DNA of 64,000 nt from DATKDP01 sp035546335 (GCA_035546335.1 DATKDP010000056.1:162850-226849), one strand, 5' to 3'; numbered from the stretch's first letter, positions 16,457 to 25,728 are shown. The notes: generated by a model not told the origin, from the letters alone. Numbers and translations: made by a program.

Positions 16457-16969
16457 ATGGACACCGGGGCCATCAACTTCAAGCAGTGGATCGAGGAGTA
16501 CCGGCATCTTCTCCAACCGCCGGTTGGAAACAAGAAGGTCTTCGACAGCGACGAGTTGATCGTCATGGTCGTCGGCGGTCCGAACAGTCGCAAGGATTAC
16601 CACATCGACGAAGGTCCCGAGTTCTTCTATCAGCTCGAAGGGGAGATGCTCCTCAAGACCATCCAGGATGGAAACGTCGTCGACATCCCGATTCGCAGCG
16701 GAGAGATCTTCCTGCTGCCGCCGCGCGTACCTCACTCGCCGCAACGCTTCCCGAATTCCGTCGGCCTGGTCATCGAGCGCAAGCGCCTCGAGAACGAGCT
16801 CGACGGCCTTCAGTGGTATTGCGACAACTGTACGAACCTGCTCTATGAGGAGTTTTTTCCGCTGAAGAACATCGAGAAAGACTTTCCTCCGGTGTTCGAC
16901 CGCTTTTTCGGCAACATCGAGCATCGCACCTGCGACCGATGCGGAACGGTGATGCCGCCACCGAAGTGA
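16457..16969 (+). CDS. haaO: 3-hydroxyanthranilate 3,4-dioxygenase
   Basis: This 170-residue cupin dioxygenase opens the ring of 3-hydroxyanthranilate to 2-amino-3-carboxymuconate semialdehyde. Iron ligands are visible in DYHIDEGPEFFYQLEG (His, Glu) and PHSPQR (His). The C-terminal rubredoxin-like site has two CxxC pairs, CDNC and CDRC, as in bacterial HaaO. Length fits the family. The ATG is preceded by GGAGG with a short spacer. It is the first gene of the kynurenine operon and overlaps the next by about 4 bases. Confidence 0.95.
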   Translation: MDTGAINFKQWIEEYRHLLQPPVGNKKVFDSDELIVMVVGGPNSRKDYHIDEGPEFFYQLEGEMLLKTIQDGNVVDIPIRSGEIFLLPPRVPHSPQRFPNSVGLVIERKRLENELDGLQWYCDNCTNLLYEEFFPLKNIEKDFPPVFDRFFGNIEHRTCDRCGTVMPPPK

Positions 16970-18021
16970 GCCGCACTGGCTCGATTCTCAACGTGCTCAA
17001 GATCGACATCCACACTCACATCCTGCCGGAGCGGTGGCCCGACCTGGCCGGCAGATACGGCTACGGCGGATTCGTGGCTCTCGAACATCATCGTCCCGGA
17101 AAGGCTCGGATGATGATCGACGACACCTGCTTCCGCGAGATCGGAAGCAACTGCTGGGACCCGGAGGTCCGCCTCGCGGAATGCGACCGTGAAGGAGTCG
17201 ACGTCCAGGTTCTTTCGACCGTTCCCGTCATGTTCAGCTACTGGGCGAAGGCGCAGGATGCACTCGATCTCGCGCGGATGCTCAACGATCACATCGCCGG
17301 AGTCGTGCACGATCACCCGAAGCGCTTCGCCGGCCTCGCTACGCTGCCGATGCAGGATGCCGATCTCGCGGTCCGCGAGCTCGAGCGCGCCGTCCGCGAG
17401 CTCGGCCTCGCTGGCGTGCAGATCGGCACGAACGTCAACGGAACGAATCTCGACGCGCCTGAGCTCTTCCCGGTTTTCGAGGCCGCATCCGATCTGGATG
17501 TGGCGATCTTCGTCCACCCCTGGGAAGTGGTCGGTCGCGAGCGCATGGCGAAGTACTGGCTTCCGTGGCTCGTCGGGATGCCGGCGGAGACCTCGCTGGC
17601 GATCTGCTCACTGATCTTCGGCGGAGTCCTCGAACGGCTTCCCCGGCTGCGCATCGCCTTCGCGCACGGTGGAGGCGCCTTTCCCACGACCATAGGGCGC
17701 ATTGCACGCGGCTTCGAAGCGCGTCCCGATCTCTGCGCCGTCGACAACGAGGTCGACCCGCGCGAATATCTCACCAGAATCTACGTCGACTCTCTTTCAC
17801 ACGATCCGCGGATCCTCTGCTACATGGTCGATGCCATGGGCGCAGACCGAATCGCCCTCGGAACCGACTATCCGTTCCCCCTGGGAGAGCGTCATCCCGG
17901 CGAGATCGTCGATTCCTGCGGCTTCGATGAACCGACCGTCGCACGTCTGTTTCATGGTACGGCCCTCGAGTGGCTCGGAATGGAGCGGGAGCAGTTCGTC
18001 CCCGACGGCGGTTCGAGATGA
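16966..18021 (+). CDS. 2-amino-3-carboxymuconate-6-semialdehyde decarboxylase (ACMSD)
   Basis: This is an amidohydrolase-fold decarboxylase of about 351 residues. It begins near KIDIHTHILPERWPDL, with the metal motif HxH, then FVHPW, FAHGGGAFP and LGTDYPFP, whose His and Asp complete the zinc site. It removes the carboxyl group from the product of HaaO, steering carbon to 2-aminomuconate and away from quinolinate/NAD. The start is uncertain: GTG at 16966 gives a 4-base GTGA overlap; ATG at 16939 and GTG at 16993 are also in frame. Its stop overlaps the kynU start as ATGA. Confidence 0.93.
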   Translation: MSRTGSILNVLKIDIHTHILPERWPDLAGRYGYGGFVALEHHRPGKARMMIDDTCFREIGSNCWDPEVRLAECDREGVDVQVLSTVPVMFSYWAKAQDALDLARMLNDHIAGVVHDHPKRFAGLATLPMQDADLAVRELERAVRELGLAGVQIGTNVNGTNLDAPELFPVFEAASDLDVAIFVHPWEVVGRERMAKYWLPWLVGMPAETSLAICSLIFGGVLERLPRLRIAFAHGGGAFPTTIGRIARGFEARPDLCAVDNEVDPREYLTRIYVDSLSHDPRILCYMVDAMGADRIALGTDYPFPLGERHPGEIVDSCGFDEPTVARLFHGTALEWLGMEREQFVPDGGSR

Positions 18022-19322
18022 CGATCCGGCCCGACTTCACCCGTGGGATCGACAGGGCGCTCGAGCTCGATCGAGCCGATCCACTCGCCTCGTTTCGAGA
18101 TGAATTTCACATTCCCGGACGAAGCGACGGCAAAGATGAGATCTACCTCGCTGGTAACTCCCTCGGGCTTCAACCGAAACGAACCGCGGCCCACATCGAA
18201 CAGGAGCTCTCCGACTGGCGCCATCTCGCGGTCAAGGGACACCTCGAGGCGCGCAGCCCATGGCTTCCCTACCATGAATTCCTGGCCGAGCCGATGGCGG
18301 CAATCGTCGGAGGACTGCCGGTGGAAGTCGTCACGATGAACTCGCTGACGGCGAACCTCCACTTTCTGCTGGTCAGCTTCTACCGGCCGACTGCTTCGCG
18401 GCATCGCATCCTGATGGAGGATCGCGCATTCCCCTCCGATCATTACGCCGCGACCTCGCAGATCCTTTTTCATGGCTACGATCCCGCCGCATCGCTTCTG
18501 CTGGTCAGACCTCGTGAGGGAGAGGAGGCCATCCGAAGAGACGATCTGCTCGAGCTGATCGAGCGCGAAGGGGAGTCGATCGCGCTGATCCTCCTTCCGG
18601 GCGTTCAGTACTACACCGGCCAGGCATTCGACATGGAAGCGATCGCCGCAGCAGGGCGGGCGAAAGGATGCGTGATCGGCTTCGATCTTGCCCATGCCGC
18701 CGGGAACCTCCTTGTCCGGCTTCACGACTGGAATGTCGACTTCGCGTGCTGGTGCACCTACAAGTATCTCAACTCCGGACCGGGCTCGACGGGCGGGGCG
18801 TTCGTGCACGAGCGCCACGCGAAGCGATTCGACCTGCCGCGGTTCGGGGGGTGGTGGGGGCACGACAAGAGCACGCGATTCCTGATGGGACCTGAGTTCC
18901 GCCCGATGGCGGGAGCCGAGGGGTGGCAGGTGAGCAACCCGCCGATTCTTTCGCTTGCTGCGATTCGCGCGTCGCTGGAGGTGTTCACCGAGGCGGGTGG
19001 AATGGAGCCGCTGCGCGAGAAATCGGCCCGGCTGACCGGGTATCTCGAACAGCTCCTTCGCTCCATGCCCGGCGGTTCGGTGTCGATCCTGACGCCGTCG
19101 AATTCAGAGGAGCGTGGATGCCAGTTGTCGCTGACGGTCGGGCATCCTGAAAGATCGGGAAGGGAGGTGTTCGAGCGTCTGGAGGCGGGAGGGGTTGCCT
19201 GTGACTGGCGCGAGCCGAACGTGATTCGCGTCGCGCCGGCGCCGCTGTACAACAGCTTCACCGATGTCTATCGATTCGCCGACATTCTGGGAAGAGAGCT
19301 CGGCCTTCATGACACGCGATGA
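18018..19322 (+). CDS. kynU: Kynureninase
   Basis: This 434-residue PLP enzyme of aminotransferase fold type I cleaves kynurenine or 3-hydroxykynurenine to (3-hydroxy)anthranilate and alanine. Signatures include YLAGNSLGLQPK near the N terminus, 'GFDLAHAAGN' for the cofactor Asp, and CWCTYKYLNSGPGS with the Schiff-base Lys. SNPPILSLAAIRASLEVF is the usual C-terminal-domain landmark. The ATG at 18018 forms ATGA with the ACMSD stop. The gene overlaps kmo by 14 bases. Confidence 0.96.
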   Translation: MTIRPDFTRGIDRALELDRADPLASFRDEFHIPGRSDGKDEIYLAGNSLGLQPKRTAAHIEQELSDWRHLAVKGHLEARSPWLPYHEFLAEPMAAIVGGLPVEVVTMNSLTANLHFLLVSFYRPTASRHRILMEDRAFPSDHYAATSQILFHGYDPAASLLLVRPREGEEAIRRDDLLELIEREGESIALILLPGVQYYTGQAFDMEAIAAAGRAKGCVIGFDLAHAAGNLLVRLHDWNVDFACWCTYKYLNSGPGSTGGAFVHERHAKRFDLPRFGGWWGHDKSTRFLMGPEFRPMAGAEGWQVSNPPILSLAAIRASLEVFTEAGGMEPLREKSARLTGYLEQLLRSMPGGSVSILTPSNSEERGCQLSLTVGHPERSGREVFERLEAGGVACDWREPNVIRVAPAPLYNSFTDVYRFADILGRELGLHDTR

Positions 19323-20658
19323 TTCGCGAGACGTGACGCTCATCGGCGCCGGACTGGCCGGCTCCCTTCTCGCGATCTATCTCGCCAGGCGCGGTTTCGA
19401 GGTCGCCATCTTCGAGCGTCGCCCCGACCTTCGCAGAGTGAACATCGCCGCCGGACGCTCGATCAATCTGGCGCTGGCGAATCGCGGCATCCATGCACTT
19501 CGCGAAGTGGGGCTGATGGATCGGATCGAGCCACTGCTCATTCCGATGGCCGGGCGAATGCTCCACGACGAAGCCGGAAATCTCCAGTTCCTTCCTTACG
19601 GCAGCAGGCCGGAAGAAGTGATCTATTCCGTTTCGCGGGGAGCACTCAACGGAATCATGATGGATGCCGCGGAGGCGGGAGGAGTCACGATTCATTTTCT
19701 TCACAATTGTCGTGAGGTCGATTTCGAGCAGCGCGAGGTGACGGCCATCATCGATGACGGCCGCGCCCGACGATTTCCCTATCGCACGCTGATCGGTACC
19801 GACGGGAGCGCCTCCGCTGTTCGCGACGCGGTCATGCGTGCGACCGGAGGAGAATCGCGCGAGGAGCCTCTCGAGCACAGCTACAAGGAGCTGTCGATTC
19901 CACCCTCTCCGGATGGCGGATTTCGCATCGAGCGGAACGCGCTTCACATCTGGCCGCGGGGGGAGTTCATGCTCATCGCCCTCCCGAACATCGACGGCAG
20001 CTTCACGGTGACGCTCTTTCTGCCGAATGAAGGTCCCGAGAGCTTCGCCTCACTCACCACCGCAGAGGCCGTGCTCTCTTTCTTCGAGCGGCGGTTCGCC
20101 GATGCCGTTCCCCTTCTCCCCGATCTGACGGAGGCATTCTTCGAAAATCCCACCGGACACCTCAGCACGATACGCTGCTGGCCGTGGCACTATCGCGATC
20201 AGGCGGTCCTTCTCGGCGACGCTGCGCACGCGATCGTCCCCTTCCACGGTCAGGGAATGAACTGCGCATTCGAGGACTGCAGTGAGCTGAATGCCTGTCT
20301 CGATTCGTCCGATGGAACGTGGGAGCCCGTCTTCGCCGAGCTCGCACGGCGGCGCAAGCCGAACGCCGAAGCGATCGCCGACATGGCACTCGAAAATTAC
20401 GTCGAGATGCGAAGCTCGGTGCGCGATCCGAAGTTTCAACTTTGGAAGGAGGCCGCCTTCCGGCTCGAGGAGCGCCAGCCGGGACGGTTCATTCCGCGCT
20501 ACTCGATGGTCATGTTTCATTCGATCCCCTATGCCGAGGCAAAACGACGCGGCGCGATCCAGGACGAGATTCTCGAGGAGCTGACTCGCGAGACGGCGAC
20601 CGCGGCCGAGGTCGACTACGAGAAGGCCGATCGCCTGATCGCCTCCCGGCTCGGGTAG
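19309..20658 (+). CDS. kmo: Kynurenine 3-monooxygenase
   Basis: This 449-residue flavoprotein hydroxylase has an N-terminal dinucleotide fold VTLIGAGLAGSLLAIYLARRG (GxGxxG), 'GRSINLALANRGIHAL' typical of KMO, and the FAD motif LLGDAAHAIVPFHGQGMNCA. It oxidises kynurenine with NADPH and O2. The start ATG at 19309 overlaps kynU; GTG/ATG codons upstream would lengthen the overlap. It is the last gene of the operon and ends before a pair of GC hairpins. Bacterial KMO usually lacks the C-terminal membrane anchor of eukaryotes, and none is seen here. Confidence 0.95.
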   Translation: MTRDDSRDVTLIGAGLAGSLLAIYLARRGFEVAIFERRPDLRRVNIAAGRSINLALANRGIHALREVGLMDRIEPLLIPMAGRMLHDEAGNLQFLPYGSRPEEVIYSVSRGALNGIMMDAAEAGGVTIHFLHNCREVDFEQREVTAIIDDGRARRFPYRTLIGTDGSASAVRDAVMRATGGESREEPLEHSYKELSIPPSPDGGFRIERNALHIWPRGEFMLIALPNIDGSFTVTLFLPNEGPESFASLTTAEAVLSFFERRFADAVPLLPDLTEAFFENPTGHLSTIRCWPWHYRDQAVLLGDAAHAIVPFHGQGMNCAFEDCSELNACLDSSDGTWEPVFAELARRRKPNAEAIADMALENYVEMRSSVRDPKFQLWKEAAFRLEERQPGRFIPRYSMVMFHSIPYAEAKRRGAIQDEILEELTRETATAAEVDYEKADRLIASRLG

Positions 20659-20713
20659 GGACGCTTTCAACCTGCGCTCCTGGGCGCTGGTCTGTCACAG
20701 TTGCCGGACTCGC

Positions 20714-20756
20714 GAGGGGCGGCGGGACGCCGCCTCGATCGGGCGAGGACGCCCGA
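20714..20756. terminator. Two adjacent GC hairpins between convergent genes
   Basis: The first hairpin, at 20714-20736, pairs GGCGGC with GCCGCC. The second, at 20739-20756, pairs TCGGGCG with CGCCCGA around AGGA. There is no T run, so termination is inferred from position between kmo and the convergent oxidase gene. The second hairpin resembles repeat family B. Confidence 0.4.
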
Positions 20757-20792
20757 CCCCCTCGGACGCGGGCATCCTCTCCGCGTGACTCT

Positions 20793-21752
20793 CTACGCCT
20801 TCGCCAACTCCACCACTTCGGCGGCGCATCCCCAGGAGAGGGTGAATCCCGCGCCGCCGTGCCCGTAGTTGTGGATGACCTTGCAGCCGTCGCCCAGCAT
20901 TTCGGATTCGAGCCGGACTTCCGAGCGCCCCGGGCGCAGCCCGACCGCCGCTCCGAGGATCTCGGCCCGCTCGAGCCCGGGCTCGAGCTGCATACAGCGG
21001 CGGACGATGTCGCGAGAGACCTCCTCGTCGGGCTCCAGTTCCCAGACATCCCGTTCCGCAGTTCCGCCGAGAATGCAATCGTCCGACCGCGGCACGACGT
21101 AGGCGAGGGAGAGGTGGCCGAAATCGTCGGCGATCGCCCGCCGCAATCCCGGATTCGTCGTCCTGACCACCTGACCCCTGATCGGATGAACGTCGGAATC
21201 GCGACTCAGATCTCGCGCTCCCAGGCCGCTGCAGTTGATGATCAGGCCAGCGGGAGCGGCCACGTCCTGAAGGTCCGCGAGCCCTCCTTCGATCATAGTG
21301 ATCGTGCCGCCGAGCTCAGCGAACCGTCGCATCAGGAACGGCAGATACCGAGGCGTCTCGATCAGCGGAACCGTTGCGACGAGCCCATCACGATATCCAT
21401 GCGGCAGCTCAGCGGCGGCGAGTCGCCGGAGCCCGATGACGCTCCCCATCCAGTCCGGATCATTCGCCGGCTCGTCGAAGAGCTCGATCATCTCCACCAT
21501 GGAGATTCCACTGTCCGGTGTCTCCGCCAGCTCGGCGAAGATCTCGTAAGAGTGTCGCGCCCATCGAGTGACACGATCTGCCGGATAGGCGAGGTACGGA
21601 AACCAGATCGCCGCCGCACGGTCGGAGGTGGTGTTCGGGGGTACCTCTCTGGTGACGATCGAAACATCGAGACCCGCCTCTTGGAGCGCGACGGCCGATG
21701 TGAGACCGGAAACACCCGAGCCGATCACCGTGACTCGCCCGGGTGGGATCAA
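20793..21752 (-). CDS. D-amino-acid oxidase family FAD protein
   Basis: This 319-residue protein begins with an FAD-binding fold (VTVIGSGVSGLTSAVALQEAG) and ends with the D-amino-acid oxidase signature, here VIHNYGHGGAGFTLSWGCA. VVPRSDDCILGGT carries the family's conserved Arg-containing strand. It would oxidatively deaminate a D-amino acid (substrate class unknown) with release of H2O2 and ammonia. The start is placed at TTG 21752, overlapping the sbtB stop as TTGA; it begins right at homology. It is the last gene of a four-gene minus-strand operon with sbtB and sbtA, an unexpected partner. Confidence 0.88.
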   Translation of the reverse strand: MIPPGRVTVIGSGVSGLTSAVALQEAGLDVSIVTREVPPNTTSDRAAAIWFPYLAYPADRVTRWARHSYEIFAELAETPDSGISMVEMIELFDEPANDPDWMGSVIGLRRLAAAELPHGYRDGLVATVPLIETPRYLPFLMRRFAELGGTITMIEGGLADLQDVAAPAGLIINCSGLGARDLSRDSDVHPIRGQVVRTTNPGLRRAIADDFGHLSLAYVVPRSDDCILGGTAERDVWELEPDEEVSRDIVRRCMQLEPGLERAEILGAAVGLRPGRSEVRLESEMLGDGCKVIHNYGHGGAGFTLSWGCAAEVVELAKA

Positions 21753-22042
21753 TGGACGATCCACTGCGCGTCGGAGACGAGACAGACACCACCCGTCCGT
21801 TGAAGCACGGGGCGGATCGCTTCGGCGATGCGACCCACGTCGTCCTCCCCGCACGCCGTCATCACATAGCTGTTCTTGAACACGTCGGTCAGCTCGTCAC
21901 CCGCCCGCGTGCCGCGCTCTCCCTTCCCTGTCACCTCGCGAATGACCGTGTATCCCGAAACGCCGAGCTCGTCGAGAATGTGAAGGACGCGTTTGAGCTC
22001 CAGCGAGTCGGTGACGATCTCGACTCTCTTGATCGGCTTCAT
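21749..22042 (-). CDS. sbtB: P-II-like regulatory protein, SbtB type
   Basis: This 97-residue protein begins MKPIKRVEIVTDSLELKRVL, a ferredoxin-like P-II fold opening, with a loop region GKGERGTRAGDEL and a C-terminal strand ending DAQWIVH. SbtB proteins bind adenine nucleotides, including cAMP in cyanobacteria, and control the bicarbonate transporter SbtA. The gene follows sbtA by one base, the arrangement of known sbtAB pairs, and has GGAGGTGAG upstream of its ATG. The C-terminal CxxxxC redox tail of some cyanobacterial SbtBs is missing. Identity rests largely on this context. Confidence 0.82.
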   Translation of the reverse strand: MKPIKRVEIVTDSLELKRVLHILDELGVSGYTVIREVTGKGERGTRAGDELTDVFKNSYVMTACGEDDVGRIAEAIRPVLQRTGGVCLVSDAQWIVH

Positions 22043-22043
22043 C

Positions 22044-23012
22044 TCACCTCCAGAACAGCTCGATGATCTGCATGTAAAGCGGAAGACCCACCACGATGTT
22101 GAACGGGAATGTGATCGCAAGGGACATCGGGACGTAGAGGCTGGGATTCGCGTCGGGGATCGACAGGCGCATCGCCGCCGGCACGGCGATGTAGGAAGCG
22201 CTCGCGCAGAGAACCGCGAACATCAGCGCATCGCCTCGCGACATGCCGATCAGATTGGCGATGGCGATCGCCGCCATCGCATTCACCATCGGAATCACGA
22301 TCGCGAACAGCGTCAGAAACAACCCGCCGCGCCGGAGATCACCGAGCCGGCGCGCAGCGATCAGGCCCATGTCGAGGAGAAAAAACGCCAGCATCCCCTT
22401 GAAGATGTCTTCGGCGAACGGCGCGAGCGCCGATGCCCCCTCGGCTCCCGTCAGCACGCCGATCATCAGGCTCCCGAGGATGAGAAAGACCGATCCGTTG
22501 AGGAATGCCTCGCGCAGGACCTCACCCCATGCGATCCCACGCCTCTCACCACGCGCGTGGATGTTGTACAACAGGACGCCGACGACGATCGCCGGCGACT
22601 CCATCAGCGCCATGGCCGCCACCAGATGCCCTCCGAATCCGACATCGAGTCGCTGCAGAAACGACGCGGCGGTGATGAACGTCACGGCACTGATCGAACC
22701 GTAGGTCGCTGCGATCGCCGCGGCATCGGCCACCGGCAGCTTCACGCGGAGAATGAAAAAACTGTAGAGCGGAACGAGGAATGCCATCGCCATCGCAGCC
22801 GCGAGAGCGATGCCCACCTCGGACGTCAAGCCGCTCTCGTGCAGCTCGGTACCGCCTCGAAATCCGATGGCGAAGAGGAGATAGAGCGAGAGGAACTTCG
22901 GAATCGGCTGGGGAATCTCGAGATCCGATCTCACGGCGACTGCGAGCACACCGAGAAAGAAGAAGAGAATCGGCGGGCTCAGAAGATTCGAAAGAATCAG
23001 ATTCGTATCCAT
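22044..23012 (-). CDS. sbtA: SbtA-type sodium-dependent bicarbonate transporter
   Basis: This 322-residue membrane protein has about ten hydrophobic helices in two similar halves. It starts with PPILFFFLGVLAVAVRSDLEIP, followed by 'LSLYLLFAIGFRGGTEL', a stretch characteristic of the SbtA (DUF897) family. ATYGSISAVTFITA and CASASYIAVPAAMR are conserved half-helix regions thought to form the substrate site. In cyanobacteria SbtA imports bicarbonate with sodium. No carboxysome or RuBisCO gene lies in the window, so here it may feed carboxylases instead. It starts 8 bases after the sensor gene upstream. Confidence 0.88.
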   Translation of the reverse strand: MDTNLILSNLLSPPILFFFLGVLAVAVRSDLEIPQPIPKFLSLYLLFAIGFRGGTELHESGLTSEVGIALAAAMAMAFLVPLYSFFILRVKLPVADAAAIAATYGSISAVTFITAASFLQRLDVGFGGHLVAAMALMESPAIVVGVLLYNIHARGERRGIAWGEVLREAFLNGSVFLILGSLMIGVLTGAEGASALAPFAEDIFKGMLAFFLLDMGLIAARRLGDLRRGGLFLTLFAIVIPMVNAMAAIAIANLIGMSRGDALMFAVLCASASYIAVPAAMRLSIPDANPSLYVPMSLAITFPFNIVVGLPLYMQIIELFWR

Positions 23013-23019
23013 GATGGCG

Positions 23020-25728
23020 TCATCCGGCTGGAGGCCGGGGACGGGCGACGTCCGCGCTCGTTGCGGCCTCGGCTCCGCGCGCCTTTTTCACCGCCTCGAC
23101 GCCCCAGCCGGTCTCGATCAACCATGCGATCAGCTCCTCCGCCGGCAGCGGCGGACTGAGCAGATGACCCTGGGCGAGATCGCAACCGAGAACTTCGAGC
23201 ATGCGCCACTCTTCGTTGCTCTGCAGTCCTTCGGCGACGACCTGTCGCCCGAGATCGTGAGCGAGATCGATCATCGCTCGCACGATGGCCGCATCGCCCG
23301 AGTTGGTCGTCATCCCCTGAATGAAGGATTTGTCGATCTTGATCTCGTCGATGGGAAGCTGGCGCAGGTGGGTCAGAGACGAATAGCCGGTTCCGAAGTC
23401 ATCGAGCGAGAGCCGGACGCCGAGGGTCTGCAGAAGCGAGATGATCGCCAGCACGTGCGGTGGATCGGCGAGGATACTGCTCTCGGTGATCTCGAGCTTC
23501 AGGACATTCGGATCAACGTTCCAGCGGTCGAGCATCTCGGCGATGACTTCCGGAAGGAACGTCTCCTGAAGACTTCGCGCCGAAAGATTGACTGCGACAT
23601 GGATCGGATAGCCTTCATCATGCCACTCGCGCGTCTGCCGGAGCGCAGTGTTGAGCACCCAGTTCGTGAGCGGCTTGATCAGACCAGTGCGCTCCGCGAG
23701 GGGAATGAACAGGTCGGGGAGCATCAAGCCTTCGGTCGGATGATTCCAGCGCACGAGCGCCTCGACCCGCGTGACGAGTCCGGTACGCATGTGAATCTTC
23801 GGCTGATAGTGAAGTACCAGCTGCTCTTGTTCGAGGCCCTCTTTGAGATCGACGGCGAGAGCGAGACGAGCGGGAGTGTGGTCGTCCCGCTCGACGGCAT
23901 AGATGAAATAGCCGCTGTTCGAATGCTTCGCGAAATACATCGCCACGTCCGCCTTGCGAAGCAATGTCGAGCTGTCGGTTCCATGAAGGGGGAAGAGTGC
24001 GATTCCGACGCTGGCACCGACATCGAATCGCTGCCCTTCCACCTCGAATGAGGTCTCGAGCGATTTCAACACTTTCCTCGCCACACGCGACGCCGCCTTC
24101 GCGTCGCTGACGTGCGGCAGGAGGACCGCGAACTCGTCTCCTCCGAGCCTTGCCACGGTGTCGGGGCTGCGAACCTGCTGGCCGATGCGCGTGGCAACCT
24201 GCTGGAGAAGAAGATCGCCGTACTGATGGCCGAAGGTGTCGTTGACCTCCTTGAAGCGGTCGAGGTCCATGACCAGCAGCGCCAGCTGGCCTTCCTCCCG
24301 CTGTGCGACCTGAATCGCCTGCTCGAGACGGTCCAGGAGCAGCGTTCGATTCGGCAGGCCGGTCAGCACATCGTGGAGCGCCTGCCGCTCGAGAGCCGCC
24401 AGTTGAGCCTTCCGTTCGCTGACGTCGCGCAGGACTGCGACCCAGTGCGGGGAGAGAGAATCCCCGGCGATGGGCATGAAGTTCATCTCGAGCGCGATCT
24501 CCGATCCGTCGGTCCGGATCGCGGTCACTTCCGCTTCGAACGACTTTTCCTCGGCGAGATGGCGCAGCAGGTCGTCGAAGACGTGGCGATCCTTCGCCGC
24601 GATCTGCAGCACGCTCAGCGTCTTTCCCACGGTGTCGTGCGCTTCGAGGCCCGTCATTCTGCAGAAGCCTTCGTTGACGAACGAGATCCGAGGCTTCTTT
24701 CCTTCTTTCGATGCGCGCAGGATGAGGACTCCTTCCACGGCGTTCTGCACGGCGAGACCCAGAAGCCGCAACTGCTGTTCGACCGCCTGTCGATCCTCGA
24801 TCTCCCGGCGAAGCCGCTCGTTGGCGTCGCGTAGCTCCGCGGTCCTCTCCGCGACGCGAATTTCCAGCGTGTCGCGGGAGCTGCGCAGCTCGTCCTCCAT
24901 CCGCTTGCGCTGAAAAAATTCGGGAATGGAGATCGTCGCTCCGTCCCGCCGGCGACCTCCCCTCTGGAGCCGCGCCAGATGTTCCTCGATCCTCGAAGGG
25001 GGCGCCATGACGAACCGGCAATGGCGGCCGCCGCTGGCGAGGCATTCGATCTCCGCGGCGACCAGCGGCAAGCCGAAGCTCTCCTCGCACCATCCCGAGG
25101 AGTATCCGGCGTTCATGATGCAGACAGGCGTGTCACTCTTTCGACCGCGCTGCACCCACGAGTCGGCCTCGAACGAGAAGGGATGATCGTAGGTGAGCAT
25201 GTAGTCTTCGTCGGCGGATGGCCGCGACTCGGGATGAATCCGAACGAAGGCCCAACCGGAAAAGGCGAAATGAATCGGACCGGCCGACAGCTTTTCAATG
25301 GGATCGGTGACTTTCATCCGATGCTGAAAGTTCCGGGCATCGGCCTTGCCGATCGCGTGCGCCAGATCGAACAGAAGGTTGCTCGCGACCGCACGCGCTT
25401 CCTCCTCCCCTTTGTCGGTGTAGAGAGATTTGACCAGATCGAAGAACTCGACCGACATCGACGCGGCCCGCAGCAGGATGTATCGCTCTCCCGAAATCGT
25501 GATCGTGCTGCGTGATGGATTCTCGACCCGCTCGGCGAAATAGCGCGACACGTAGTCCTGCGCCTTGAGGAAGGGCCCTGCCATCTCGTCGGGAACCGAG
25601 ACGGTCGTCAACTCCTTCGCGACTGATCTGTCGCGGGACGAACCGCCATCCCGGATGCGCAGCACTGCGCTTCGACCCGTTGAGGCACGCCGAAGGCGTT
25701 TCTTGTCCGGTTCCTTCTCTTTTCTCAT
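23020..25728 (-). CDS. V4R/XylR_N sensor with PAS, GGDEF and EAL domains
   Basis: This 902-residue protein has no membrane helix. Residues about 60-250 resemble the XylR_N activator domain followed by a V4R domain, with conserved SSGWCEESFGLPLVAAEIEC and GGRHCRFVMAPP (Cys positions). A helical linker (about 265-330) leads to a PAS domain (about 330-445), GGDEF (about 450-615) with RLGGDEF and an RSPD inhibitory site, and EAL (about 625-875) with EALVRW, ITESSIL, DDFGTGYSSL and AEGLQS. V4R/XylR_N domains bind small hydrophobic or aromatic molecules in known regulators. It is the first gene of the operon with sbtA, sbtB and the oxidase. Confidence 0.85.
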   Translation of the reverse strand: MRKEKEPDKKRLRRASTGRSAVLRIRDGGSSRDRSVAKELTTVSVPDEMAGPFLKAQDYVSRYFAERVENPSRSTITISGERYILLRAASMSVEFFDLVKSLYTDKGEEEARAVASNLLFDLAHAIGKADARNFQHRMKVTDPIEKLSAGPIHFAFSGWAFVRIHPESRPSADEDYMLTYDHPFSFEADSWVQRGRKSDTPVCIMNAGYSSGWCEESFGLPLVAAEIECLASGGRHCRFVMAPPSRIEEHLARLQRGGRRRDGATISIPEFFQRKRMEDELRSSRDTLEIRVAERTAELRDANERLRREIEDRQAVEQQLRLLGLAVQNAVEGVLILRASKEGKKPRISFVNEGFCRMTGLEAHDTVGKTLSVLQIAAKDRHVFDDLLRHLAEEKSFEAEVTAIRTDGSEIALEMNFMPIAGDSLSPHWVAVLRDVSERKAQLAALERQALHDVLTGLPNRTLLLDRLEQAIQVAQREEGQLALLVMDLDRFKEVNDTFGHQYGDLLLQQVATRIGQQVRSPDTVARLGGDEFAVLLPHVSDAKAASRVARKVLKSLETSFEVEGQRFDVGASVGIALFPLHGTDSSTLLRKADVAMYFAKHSNSGYFIYAVERDDHTPARLALAVDLKEGLEQEQLVLHYQPKIHMRTGLVTRVEALVRWNHPTEGLMLPDLFIPLAERTGLIKPLTNWVLNTALRQTREWHDEGYPIHVAVNLSARSLQETFLPEVIAEMLDRWNVDPNVLKLEITESSILADPPHVLAIISLLQTLGVRLSLDDFGTGYSSLTHLRQLPIDEIKIDKSFIQGMTTNSGDAAIVRAMIDLAHDLGRQVVAEGLQSNEEWRMLEVLGCDLAQGHLLSPPLPAEELIAWLIETGWGVEAVKKARGAEAATSADVARPRPPAG

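Noticed and set aside
20714..20756. Attenuator or riboswitch after kmo
   Set aside because: The hairpins lie after the last gene of the operon, between converging genes, so a terminator or repeat role is more likely.
21993..23159. Plus-strand His/Arg-rich frame
   Set aside because: Antisense to sbtA; hydrophobic codons read backwards give charged residues.
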